Below, one piece after another: positions 1 through 5,359 of a stretch of 7,343 nt of DNA. This DNA is from an uncultured Clostridium sp. Its GTDB lineage: Bacteria > Bacillota > Clostridia > Lachnospirales > Lachnospiraceae. A model generated the notes under the pieces. It saw nothing but the letters and a program-made list of their open reading frames with translations. It had not been told where the DNA came from and did no database searches. Both the position numbers and the translations under genes were made by a program. The DNA lies in assembly GCA_900551225.1 (NCBI GenBank), contig URUZ01000313.1:1-7343 (forward strand), read 5' to 3'. The stretch's first letter is position 1; each line of letters opens with the position of its first letter.

Positions 1-2
1 GG

Positions 3-50
3 CTGCTGGGGGGGATGGTGACGGAGCGGCTGAGGCGGGCGGTGCGGTAG
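3..50 (+). CDS. possible 3' end of an upstream gene, cut by the window edge
   Basis: One forward frame is open from the window edge to a TAG at 48-50 and would encode a tail reading LLGGMVTERLRRAVR. A hydrophobic/glycine stretch followed by a basic tail could be the end of a membrane protein, but 15 residues do not identify a family. The GC-rich, G-skewed composition resembles the coding DNA around it, and the AT-rich galT promoter region starts about 30 bases later, which fits a gene ending here. Another frame is also open through this stretch, so this is a weak call. Confidence 0.3.
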   Translation: MLGGMVTERLRRAVR

Positions 51-119
51 GCAGATTTCCGGCGCCGGCCAGAGTGCCTGTTAACGTAAAAATTTGCTAC
101 CAAATCAAAAAAATTGCCA

Positions 120-148
120 TTGTTTTCACATTTCCCCCAGGCTATAAT
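120..148 (+). promoter_or_regulatory. sigma-A-type promoter for galT
   Basis: A perfect TATAAT -10 box at 143-148 is preceded, with exactly 17 bases between, by TTGTTT at 120-125 as the -35 box. The surrounding 80-170 stretch is AT-rich, unlike the coding DNA on either side. Transcription would start near 155, giving a leader of about 37 bases that includes the GGAGG ribosome site at 179-183. I saw no convincing LacI-type operator or catabolite-response element here, so sugar control of galT is not shown. Confidence 0.75.
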
Positions 149-191
149 AAAACACAAGGAATAAAATACCAACAAGCGGGAGGGGACTGCA

Positions 192-1718
192 ATGATTTAC
201 AATGCGATCAAGGGATTGGTGGATTACGGCCTGGAGACAGGGCTGATTGCCCAGGAGGATGCAATCTATGCAGTGAATCAGATTCTGGATGTGCTGAAGC
301 TGGACGAGTATGAGGAGCAGCAGACAGCGGCCGGCTATGAGAGCCTGGAAGCCATTTTAAAAGAACTGATGGATGATGCTCATGAGCGGGGCGTCCTTGC
401 TGAGGACAGCGTGGTGTACCGGGATCTGTTTGACACAAAGCTGATGAACTGCCTGATGCCCCGGCCCAGCGAGATCAGCCGGGAGTTCTGGAAACGCTAC
501 GAGACATCGCCGGAGACAGCCACTGACTATTACTATAAGCTGAGCCAGGACTCTGACTATATCAGGCGCTACCGCATAAGTAAGGACATGAAGTGGACCG
601 CCGATACCCGCTATGGGGAGCTGGATATCACTGTGAACCTGTCCAAGCCTGAGAAAGATCCCAAGGCCATAGCAGCAGCCAAGCTGGCCAAACAGAGCGG
701 CTATCCCAAATGCCAGCTGTGCATGGAAAATGTAGGCTACGCCGGGCGTGCTAACCATCCGGCCAGGAACAATCACAGGATCATCCCCGTCACGATCAAC
801 AACAGCCAGTGGGGGTTCCAGTATTCCCCCTATGTGTACTACAACGAGCACTGCATCGTGTTCAACGGACAGCACATTCCCATGAAGATCGAGCGGGCCA
901 CATTTGTGAAGCTGTTTGACTTTATCAAGCTGTTCCCCCACTATTTCCTGGGGTCCAATGCGGATCTGCCCATTGTGGGCGGCTCCATTTTAAGCCATGA
1001 TCATTTCCAGGGGGGACATTATACATTTGCCATGGCCAAGGCCAGGATTGAGAGATATTTCTCCATAGCAGGTTATGAGGACGTGGAGGCGGGGATCGTG
1101 TTCTGGCCCATGTCTGTGCTGAGGCTGCGCTGTAAGGACTCCGATCGGCTGGTGGAGCTGGGAGACCGGGTGCTGGCTGCCTGGAGAGGCTATACCGATG
1201 AGGAGGCGTTCATTTTCGCGGAGACGGAAGGGGAGCCCCACAACACCGTGACGCCCATTGCCCGCAAGGTGGGGGACTGCTTTGAGCTGGATCTGGTGCT
1301 GCGCAACAATCTGACCACAGAAGAGTTCCCCCTGGGCGTGTACCATCCCCACCAGGAGCTGCACCATATAAAGAAAGAGAACATCGGGCTCATTGAGGTG
1401 ATGGGGCTGGCGGTGCTGCCTTCCAGGTTAAAGACAGAGCTGGCTGAGCTGGCTGAGTACATCGCAGAGAAAAAGGATATCCGCAGCAATGAAATCCTTG
1501 AAAAGCACGCCGACTGGGTGGAAGAGTTTCTTCCCGCCTATGAGGCAAAGGGCGTGGCTGTCACAAGGGACAATGTGGAGGACATCCTTAAAAAAGAGGT
1601 GGGCAGCGTGTTTGCCAGAGTCCTGGAGGACGCCGGTGTCTACAAGTGTGACGAGGCGGGCCGGCTGGCATTTTCCAGATTTTTACATAGCGTAGGCTTT
1701 ACGGAGAGAACCATTTAA
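192..1718 (+). CDS. galT: UDP-glucose--hexose-1-phosphate uridylyltransferase, class II GalT
   Basis: GalT transfers UMP from UDP-glucose to galactose-1-phosphate in the cytoplasmic Leloir pathway, yielding UDP-galactose and glucose-1-phosphate. The 508-residue length suits the Firmicutes class II enzymes; the E. coli-type class I enzyme is about 350 residues. Visible motifs are a cysteine pair in CQLCMENVGYAGR (C174, C177), the active-site region SILSHDHFQGG with H269-D-H271, and a second histidine cluster HPHQELHHIKKENIG from H385. By analogy with the HPH motif of class I enzymes, H271 is the likely nucleophile that carries UMP. The ATG is fixed by GGAGG at 179-183, 8 bases upstream. No galK or galE is visible in the window, and the gene has its own promoter and terminator, so it appears monocistronic unless the upstream partial gene reads through. 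Its stop overlaps the convergent kinase gene's stop. Confidence 0.95.
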   Translation: MIYNAIKGLVDYGLETGLIAQEDAIYAVNQILDVLKLDEYEEQQTAAGYESLEAILKELMDDAHERGVLAEDSVVYRDLFDTKLMNCLMPRPSEISREFWKRYETSPETATDYYYKLSQDSDYIRRYRISKDMKWTADTRYGELDITVNLSKPEKDPKAIAAAKLAKQSGYPKCQLCMENVGYAGRANHPARNNHRIIPVTINNSQWGFQYSPYVYYNEHCIVFNGQHIPMKIERATFVKLFDFIKLFPHYFLGSNADLPIVGGSILSHDHFQGGHYTFAMAKARIERYFSIAGYEDVEAGIVFWPMSVLRLRCKDSDRLVELGDRVLAAWRGYTDEEAFIFAETEGEPHNTVTPIARKVGDCFELDLVLRNNLTTEEFPLGVYHPHQELHHIKKENIGLIEVMGLAVLPSRLKTELAELAEYIAEKKDIRSNEILEKHADWVEEFLPAYEAKGVAVTRDNVEDILKKEVGSVFARVLEDAGVYKCDEAGRLAFSRFLHSVGFTERTI

Positions 1719-3142
1719 TTGGCAGGCAGAGACAGGGTGAACACAGCCCCGGTCTCTGCCCCTTTTTTATTTTCAGCCAGAATGGTGCCGCCCATGTACT
1801 CCATGGAGGAGCGGGCCAGTGCCAGGCCAATGCCGAAATTGCCGCCGCTGCCCTTATAGAACCGCTCAAAGAGGTGGGGCAGGTCCTGGGGGGAGAAGCC
1901 GGGACCGTCATCCTCCACCCGGATCACAGCCATGCCGCTGTCCAGGCTTAATCTGACGGTCACCTTGTTTCTGGCGTACCGGGCGCAGTTGGAGGCAGCA
2001 TTTAAGAAAGCCTTCTGAAGGAGGGAGGAGTCTGCGGTGACATAGACAGGTTCTTCGGCTTCCTCCAGACAGAACTCCACCTGCTCTGTGATCTCCATCC
2101 CGCCCAGGGATTCCAGCTGTTCCTGGATGAAATCGCCCAGGCAGATGGCGCAGGGCCGCAGAGCCATGTCCTGGCTGTCGATCTTGGAGAGGCAGAGGAT
2201 GTCGTCCACCAGCTCCTTTAAGCGCATGCTTTCCGCCACAATGATCTGGGCGGCGTGGGCGTGGTCCGGGAAAACGCCGTACTGGATACCCTGGGCGTAG
2301 CCGCAGATGGACATCAGGGGCGTGCGCAGCTCATGGGAGGCGTTCTGGAAAAATGTCTTTTGACGCGCATCGGCCTGTCCCAGCTGCCGGGCCATCTGGT
2401 TGAAGGAATCCTTCAGTTCCTCCGCTTCCCGGATGGGATAATGGACAGGAATGGGTTCAAAATCCCCTCTGCCGATGACAGCTGCGCGGCGGCACAGGTT
2501 CTCCATTGGTCTGGCTATGGCTCTGGCGGAGAACCAGGCGAAAACGGCCGACACCAGCACCAGGCCGATGGTGATCACCAGCAGCAGGCTGCCTGTGTAG
2601 GACAGCAGGGAGCCGGTGTCAGGCACAGGTACATAGCCCATCAGGTATTTATTGCGCACATTCCAGTCCCCCTCTGTCTGGAATATGGACAGCAGATAGT
2701 CCGTGCCCCCGGCAGTGATGCGCACTGCAATGGTTCCGTCAAGGGAGTGCCCGCCGCGGTTTAAAAGGTCCAGCCCGGCCAGATAGATATCCTCGGTCTC
2801 CGGCTGCTGGTTTTTCCCATTTGGATAGGTGAGCCGGCATTTTGAGTTCAGGGATATGAGCTGGGCCTGGGGGCGGTCCCTGCGGATCAGGCTTTTAATT
2901 TGGGACATCAGTTCCCTGGAGAAATCCTGCTCCTCATCCCTGGACATGGGGCGTCCCTCCTCGTGCTGTCCATAGACCTGGGCGGCCATGGTGCGGGTGG
3001 CGCCCATCAGCTCCTCCAGGCTGCGGCTGGCCAGGCGGGAAACATACCACTGGGATGTGAAGGAGAAGAGCAGCCAGGCTGCCAGGGGGAACAGCATGGA
3101 CAGGATCAGTACGGGCAGGAAGATACGGCTGCGGATTTTCAT
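1715..3142 (-). CDS. two-component sensor histidine kinase
   Basis: Membrane-bound sensor kinase of 475 residues that would autophosphorylate on histidine and pass phosphate to the regulator encoded just upstream. Order: TM1 about 7-28; extracytoplasmic sensing region about 29-180 with no family I recognise; TM2 about 181-205; HAMP about 206-256 (ARPMENL, P212; EELKDSFNQMA); dimerisation helix with FQNASHELRTP, phospho-acceptor H270; ATPase domain with N-box N385 (NCARYA), G1 DDGPG 411-415, F-box LFERFYKG 424-431 and G2 GIGL 437-440. All catalytic boxes look intact. I chose ATG at 3142-3140: it has GGGAG 8 bases upstream, starts a normal MKIRSRIF membrane anchor, and forms an ATGA overlap with the regulator's stop. 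An in-frame ATG 16 codons earlier lies inside the regulator gene and is less likely. The signal sensed cannot be told from sequence. Confidence 0.93.
   Translation of the reverse strand: MKIRSRIFLPVLILSMLFPLAAWLLFSFTSQWYVSRLASRSLEELMGATRTMAAQVYGQHEEGRPMSRDEEQDFSRELMSQIKSLIRRDRPQAQLISLNSKCRLTYPNGKNQQPETEDIYLAGLDLLNRGGHSLDGTIAVRITAGGTDYLLSIFQTEGDWNVRNKYLMGYVPVPDTGSLLSYTGSLLLVITIGLVLVSAVFAWFSARAIARPMENLCRRAAVIGRGDFEPIPVHYPIREAEELKDSFNQMARQLGQADARQKTFFQNASHELRTPLMSICGYAQGIQYGVFPDHAHAAQIIVAESMRLKELVDDILCLSKIDSQDMALRPCAICLGDFIQEQLESLGGMEITEQVEFCLEEAEEPVYVTADSSLLQKAFLNAASNCARYARNKVTVRLSLDSGMAVIRVEDDGPGFSPQDLPHLFERFYKGSGGNFGIGLALARSSMEYMGGTILAENKKGAETGAVFTLSLPAN
1725..1768 (+). terminator. intrinsic terminator of galT, inside the kinase gene
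   Basis: GGCAGAGAC at 1725-1733 pairs perfectly with GTCTCTGCC at 1752-1760. The 18-base loop can pair further (GGG with CCC). After two C bases comes TTTTTT at 1763-1768. The stem plus T-run is placed correctly to stop plus-strand transcription 7 bases after the galT stop. On the minus strand the run is A and precedes the stem, so it should not stop the kinase transcript there. The hairpin lies within the last codons of the convergent histidine kinase gene. Confidence 0.8.
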
Positions 3143-3849
3143 GGCTGCATCTCCCTTCCGTATGCGTCTATGCGGAAACCGTAGCCCCATATGGTCTCCA
3201 CAGCGGCCTGGGAGCCTGCCTCCTTCAGCTTCTTGCGCAGGCGTTTAACCAGATCATCAGCCACCCGGGTGTCCAGGTCATAGTCCGGGAGATCCCAGAT
3301 CTCCTTTAACAGTTCCTTCTTGGAGACGGCCTGTCCCTGGCGTTTCATCAGATAGCAGAGAAAGTCGAATTCCGTGGGCGTCACCGCCAGATCCCGGCTG
3401 TCCACCGCCACATTTCTGGACAGGGGGTCCAGGCAGAGATTGCCGCATATCGTTGCCGCGGGCAGGGAATTCTGGGTGCTGGCGAAGTCCCAGCGGCGGA
3501 ACAGGGCCTTCACGCGGGCCACCAGCTCCAGGGGCAGGAAGGGCTTCACCATATAATCATCGCCGCCCAGGGTGATGCCGGTGACCCGGTCAATGGGGCT
3601 GTCCTTGGCGGACACAATGATAATGGGCACGGTGCTCTGCCTGCGGATGCGGGTGCAGATCTCCAGCCCGTCTGAGCCTGGCATCATGATATCCAGGATC
3701 ACCAGGTCCGGCGGAGAGGAGAGGAATGCCTCCATCAGGCTGTCCCCGTCCTCAAATGTATCTACCATCCAGCCTTCATTGGTCAGAAAGGTGGAAATCA
3801 GGGTTCGTATATGCAGTTCATCGTCCGCTACATAGATTCGTTTCTCCAT
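3139..3849 (-). CDS. OmpR/PhoB-family response regulator
   Basis: Cytoplasmic transcription factor of 236 residues. The receiver domain (about 3-118) shows the acidic pair D9/D10, phospho-acceptor D53 in ILDIMMPG, S80 in VSA, Y99 and K102 before P103. The winged-helix DNA-binding domain (about 132-230) shows VTPTEFDFLCYLM, a recognition-helix segment RVADDLVKRLRKKL and the wing ETIWGYGFRI. The reading frame opens earlier, but ATG at 3849-3847 is favoured because AAAGGAG lies just upstream (3855-3861) and the receiver fold begins immediately with MEKRIYVADDE. It is the first gene of a two-gene operon with the kinase, whose ATG overlaps its TGA by 4 bases. The 11-base-phased repeats upstream suggest that it controls its own operon and the divergent small gene. 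I cannot assign it to a named system. Confidence 0.94.
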   Translation of the reverse strand: MEKRIYVADDELHIRTLISTFLTNEGWMVDTFEDGDSLMEAFLSSPPDLVILDIMMPGSDGLEICTRIRRQSTVPIIIVSAKDSPIDRVTGITLGGDDYMVKPFLPLELVARVKALFRRWDFASTQNSLPAATICGNLCLDPLSRNVAVDSRDLAVTPTEFDFLCYLMKRQGQAVSKKELLKEIWDLPDYDLDTRVADDLVKRLRKKLKEAGSQAAVETIWGYGFRIDAYGREMQP

Positions 3850-3885
3850 GGGTACTCCTTTGGGTGAATTGGCTTGCTGATTATC

Positions 3886-3914
3886 ATCATAACATTGCGT
3901 CAGGAATTCGTAAA
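3886..3914 (-). promoter_or_regulatory. promoter of the regulator-kinase operon
   Basis: Read on the minus strand, TTTACG (3914-3909) and TATGAT (3891-3886) are separated by exactly 17 bases, a good sigma-A match. Transcription would begin near 3879, leaving a leader of about 30 bases with the AAAGGAG ribosome site. The repeat array at 3919-3959 starts just upstream of this -35 box, where an activator would bind. Confidence 0.6.
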
Positions 3915-3918
3915 CGGC

Positions 3919-3959
3919 TGCCACACATTTGCCACAGTTTTGACCTGTAAAATGCCTCA
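3919..3959. promoter_or_regulatory. 11-base-phased direct repeats, candidate response-regulator operator
   Basis: TGCCACA occurs at 3919-3925 and again at 3930-3936, exactly 11 bases apart. Two degenerate copies follow at nearly the same spacing: TGACCTG at 3941-3947 and TGCCTCA at 3953-3959. OmpR/PhoB-family dimers bind direct repeats with a period of about 11 bases, and such a regulator is encoded next door. The array sits between two divergent promoters, upstream of the -35 on the minus side and over the -35 region on the plus side. The repeats are seen directly; binding is inferred. Confidence 0.5.
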
Positions 3960-3966
3960 GGCTCCG

Positions 3967-3975
3967 TGGTAATAT
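3967..3975 (+). promoter_or_regulatory. extended -10 promoter for the small secreted protein gene
   Basis: TGG directly precedes TAATAT at 3970-3975, which makes an extended -10 element. The position 17 bases upstream has no TTGACA-like box; TTGACC at 3940-3945 is 24 bases away, too far to serve as the -35. A weak or absent -35 overlapped by the direct repeats is what an activator-dependent promoter looks like. Start would be near 3982, about 55 bases before the ATG at 4037. Confidence 0.45.
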
Positions 3976-4036
3976 GATGTTGCCGGAAGATAACGGCGGA
4001 CCATCACACAGAATAAATGAAAGGAGAACATGTTAA

Positions 4037-4513
4037 ATGAAAAAATGGAGAGCAATGGTTTGCGGACTGGCCCTTGCCAGCTGCATGAGTTTCCCGGCAT
4101 TTGCGGCCGGGAACATGGCAGAGTACCGTCAGGAAGCAGCTTCGGTAAAACAGGAAATAAAGGAAGTGAAGGCTTCCATGGACGTGCTGAGAGGGAAGAT
4201 CAAGGAAGAGTCCAAGCAGTTTAACGAGGAACGGAAAGTTAAGAAGGAGAATAAGGAGCTGAAGGCCCAGAAGGAGGAGTATAAGCAGGCCAAGGAAAAG
4301 AAACAGAATATCGACCAGGTCCGCGTGCGTCTGAGCGAGAACAGCGGCCAGTACAAGGTGCTTCGCGCAGAAGCAAAGGTGGAGCTTAACGCGGGGAATT
4401 ACGATGCGGCCCTTGACAAGATGAACAAAGCCCTTGAGGCGAAACGCGAAAGCCTGAAATGCCTGGAGGATATCAATGGGATCTGGGCTGAGATTGAGGG
4501 GATTGTGCAGTGA
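4037..4513 (+). CDS. small exported, highly charged coiled-coil protein, function unknown
   Basis: A 158-residue protein with a basic start (MKKWR), a hydrophobic core at about 7-20 and a signal-peptidase-I-like site AFA|A after residue 23, so it is probably exported. L13-A-S-C16 also fits a lipobox, but the residues after C16 remain hydrophobic (MSFPAFA), so simple secretion is favoured. The mature protein is rich in Lys and Glu and strongly helical, with a probable coiled coil at about 33-95. The segment at 112-145 (AGNYDAALDKMNKAL) resembles one TPR-like helical hairpin. ATG 4037 is chosen because it gives the signal peptide; AAGGAG at 4021-4026 is 10 bases upstream. An out-of-frame ATG at 4030 gives only a 64-residue product with no signal peptide. 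The gene is divergent from a two-component operon and shares its repeat-bearing control region, so it may be a target or envelope modulator of that pair. I recognise no named family. Confidence 0.85.
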   Translation: MKKWRAMVCGLALASCMSFPAFAAGNMAEYRQEAASVKQEIKEVKASMDVLRGKIKEESKQFNEERKVKKENKELKAQKEEYKQAKEKKQNIDQVRVRLSENSGQYKVLRAEAKVELNAGNYDAALDKMNKALEAKRESLKCLEDINGIWAEIEGIVQ

Positions 4514-4531
4514 GTTAGCGTGTAAAGCTAT

Positions 4532-4559
4532 GCGGGCGGATAGAGGTTCATCCGTCCGC
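4532..4559. terminator. hairpin between convergent genes, probable terminator without a clear T-run
   Basis: GCGGGCGGAT at 4532-4541 pairs with ATCCGTCCGC at 4550-4559: ten pairs including one G-T, with an 8-base loop. It stands 19 bases after the stop of the secreted-protein gene and 40 bases beyond the stop of the convergent membrane-protein operon, so it could serve both. The T content after it is poor on either strand (CTGCTCTTCC on plus, ATAGCTTTAC on minus), so termination may be weak or protein-assisted. Confidence 0.5.
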
Positions 4560-4598
4560 CTGCTCTTCCGGCGTGGGCGGTGGAGAAAAGCGCGGCAG

Positions 4599-4844
4599 CT
4601 AATATCTTATCAAAGCATACAGATTAACCGAAATCATTAAGGCAGCAAACGCAATAAATATCCCGGTGATCACTTTAACCACTTTAGAGGATGTCTTTCT
4701 GAACATATAGATCAGATAAATGATCCACGCTGTGTATGCAATAAAAACAGCTCCCGGGATGATGAACAAAGTCAAAAAGAAAAGCACATTAACAGCAGTC
4801 ATCGCTGTATCAGAACACAAAACCGCTTTGATTTTTTCTATCAT
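4599..4844 (-). CDS. small membrane protein, function unknown
   Basis: An 81-residue protein with a short charged N-terminus (MIEKIK), a long hydrophobic stretch at about 15-48 that could be two short membrane segments around P30-G31, a basic connector (RKTSSKVVK) and a last membrane segment at about 55-76. I see no catalytic motif. The start is well supported: CCTCC at 4852-4856 reads as GGAGG on this strand, 7 bases before the ATG. That ATG overlaps the stop of the upstream membrane-protein gene in an ATGA, so the two are probably translated together and may form a complex. The DNA is AT-rich, unlike most of the window. It could be a small bacteriocin-immunity-like or accessory membrane protein, but nothing proves this. 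Confidence 0.75.
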   Translation of the reverse strand: MIEKIKAVLCSDTAMTAVNVLFFLTLFIIPGAVFIAYTAWIIYLIYMFRKTSSKVVKVITGIFIAFAALMISVNLYALIRY

Positions 4845-5263
4845 GATTGGCCCTCCGTTAATTTATGATATACAAAAAGAACGATATTCCATAACAGTAC
4901 AATAAACAGAGCAGAAGCAGCGTTAAAAAGCGGAAATAAAATATATTCAATTCCATTCAGCAAATCTTCCCATTGATCATGAGCCTGGGGAACAATATCC
5001 AATATTCCAACCAGCCATCCAAAGATGAAATTCTCAGTAGTCCATACCAGCAGTGCAGTTAAAGTATTGACCCATTTTGGAATCGTTTCATAATCAATTC
5101 TCTTTTGGAAAACCAAATAGGCAACAGGAATAATAACAGGCAGAAACAACAGTGCAGCCATAAGCAGTATATCATTAGAAAAGGTTTCTGAGAGATAATC
5201 TCCAAATACAAAAATCCCCCATGAAAACAGCTGTGCTAAAGTGACAATATTTATGATTCTCAT
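4841..5263 (-). CDS. four-helix membrane protein, function unknown
   Basis: A 140-residue integral membrane protein with likely membrane segments at about 4-20, 31-53, 66-90 and 105-133. An acidic patch (QAHDQWEDLLNGIEY, about 93-107) lies between the last two. I recognise no family and see no catalytic motif. Two in-frame ATGs lie close together. The downstream one at 5263-5261 is chosen because GGAGG on this strand (5271-5275) is 7 bases from it but only 1 base from the upstream one (5269). It is the first gene of a two-gene operon whose second gene overlaps by ATGA. GC in lines I counted is about 30-40%, well below the flanking genes, suggesting acquisition by transfer. Confidence 0.78.
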   Translation of the reverse strand: MRIINIVTLAQLFSWGIFVFGDYLSETFSNDILLMAALLFLPVIIPVAYLVFQKRIDYETIPKWVNTLTALLVWTTENFIFGWLVGILDIVPQAHDQWEDLLNGIEYILFPLFNAASALFIVLLWNIVLFVYHKLTEGQS

Positions 5264-5270
5264 AGGCATG

Positions 5271-5275
5271 CCTCC
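5271..5275 (-). promoter_or_regulatory. ribosome binding site that decides the four-helix protein start
   Basis: GGAGG on the minus strand. It lies 7 bases from the ATG at 5263-5261 but only 1 base from the ATG at 5269-5267, so the shorter product (without its first two codons, Met-Pro) is the likely one. Confidence 0.7.
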
Positions 5276-5291
5276 AGCTCTGTTTATTCAT

Positions 5292-5320
5292 ATTGTACTA
5301 CATGCCAGGCCATGCTACAA
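5292..5320 (-). promoter_or_regulatory. promoter of the membrane-protein pair
   Basis: On the minus strand TTGTAG (5320-5315) and TACAAT (5297-5292) are 17 bases apart. Transcription would start near 5285, giving a leader of about 22 bases with the GGAGG site. This promoter occupies the same DNA as the plus-strand promoter of the SUFU-like gene. Confidence 0.65.
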
Positions 5321-5321
5321 T
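5293..5321 (+). promoter_or_regulatory. promoter of the SUFU-like/acetyltransferase pair
   Basis: On the plus strand TTGTAC (5293-5298) and TACAAT (5316-5321) are 17 bases apart. The start would be near 5328, about 32 bases before the TTG start codon. The -35 overlaps the opposite strand's -10, and the -10 overlaps the opposite strand's -35. Confidence 0.65.
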
Positions 5322-5346
5322 AGAATCAAAAAACTATCTGGCAGGC

Positions 5347-5351
5347 GGAGG
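5347..5351 (+). promoter_or_regulatory. ribosome binding site supporting a TTG start
   Basis: GGAGG (followed by AAG) sits 8 bases before TTG at 5360-5362. No in-frame ATG or GTG is better placed, so this site is the main reason for accepting the non-ATG start. Confidence 0.75.
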
Positions 5352-5359
5352 AAGAAAAT

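Noticed and set aside
59..68. Perfect palindrome CCGGCGCCGG
   Set aside because: No room for a hairpin loop with a useful stem and no T-run; most likely chance in GC-rich DNA.
357..941. Minus-strand open frame of 194 codons inside galT
   Set aside because: Antisense to clearly conserved GalT coding sequence, no recognisable domain; long shadow frames are expected opposite GC-rich genes with biased codons.
2255..2764. Plus-strand open frame of 169 codons inside the kinase gene
   Set aside because: Lies opposite the HAMP and sensor regions of an intact kinase; Gly/Gln/His-rich, low-complexity translation with no domain.
3140..3190. Longer kinase start 16 codons upstream
   Set aside because: Would lie within the regulator gene's 3' end; the ATG in the ATGA overlap has a proper GGGAG site and begins a normal membrane anchor.
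3850..3924. Longer response-regulator start 25 codons upstream
   Set aside because: The added residues are outside the receiver fold, would cover the apparent -10/-35 elements, and the internal ATG has AAAGGAG at good spacing.
4720..4905. Plus-strand 61-codon frame across the membrane-protein pair
   Set aside because: No good ribosome site or domain, and both minus-strand genes have strong GGAGG sites and membrane-protein composition.
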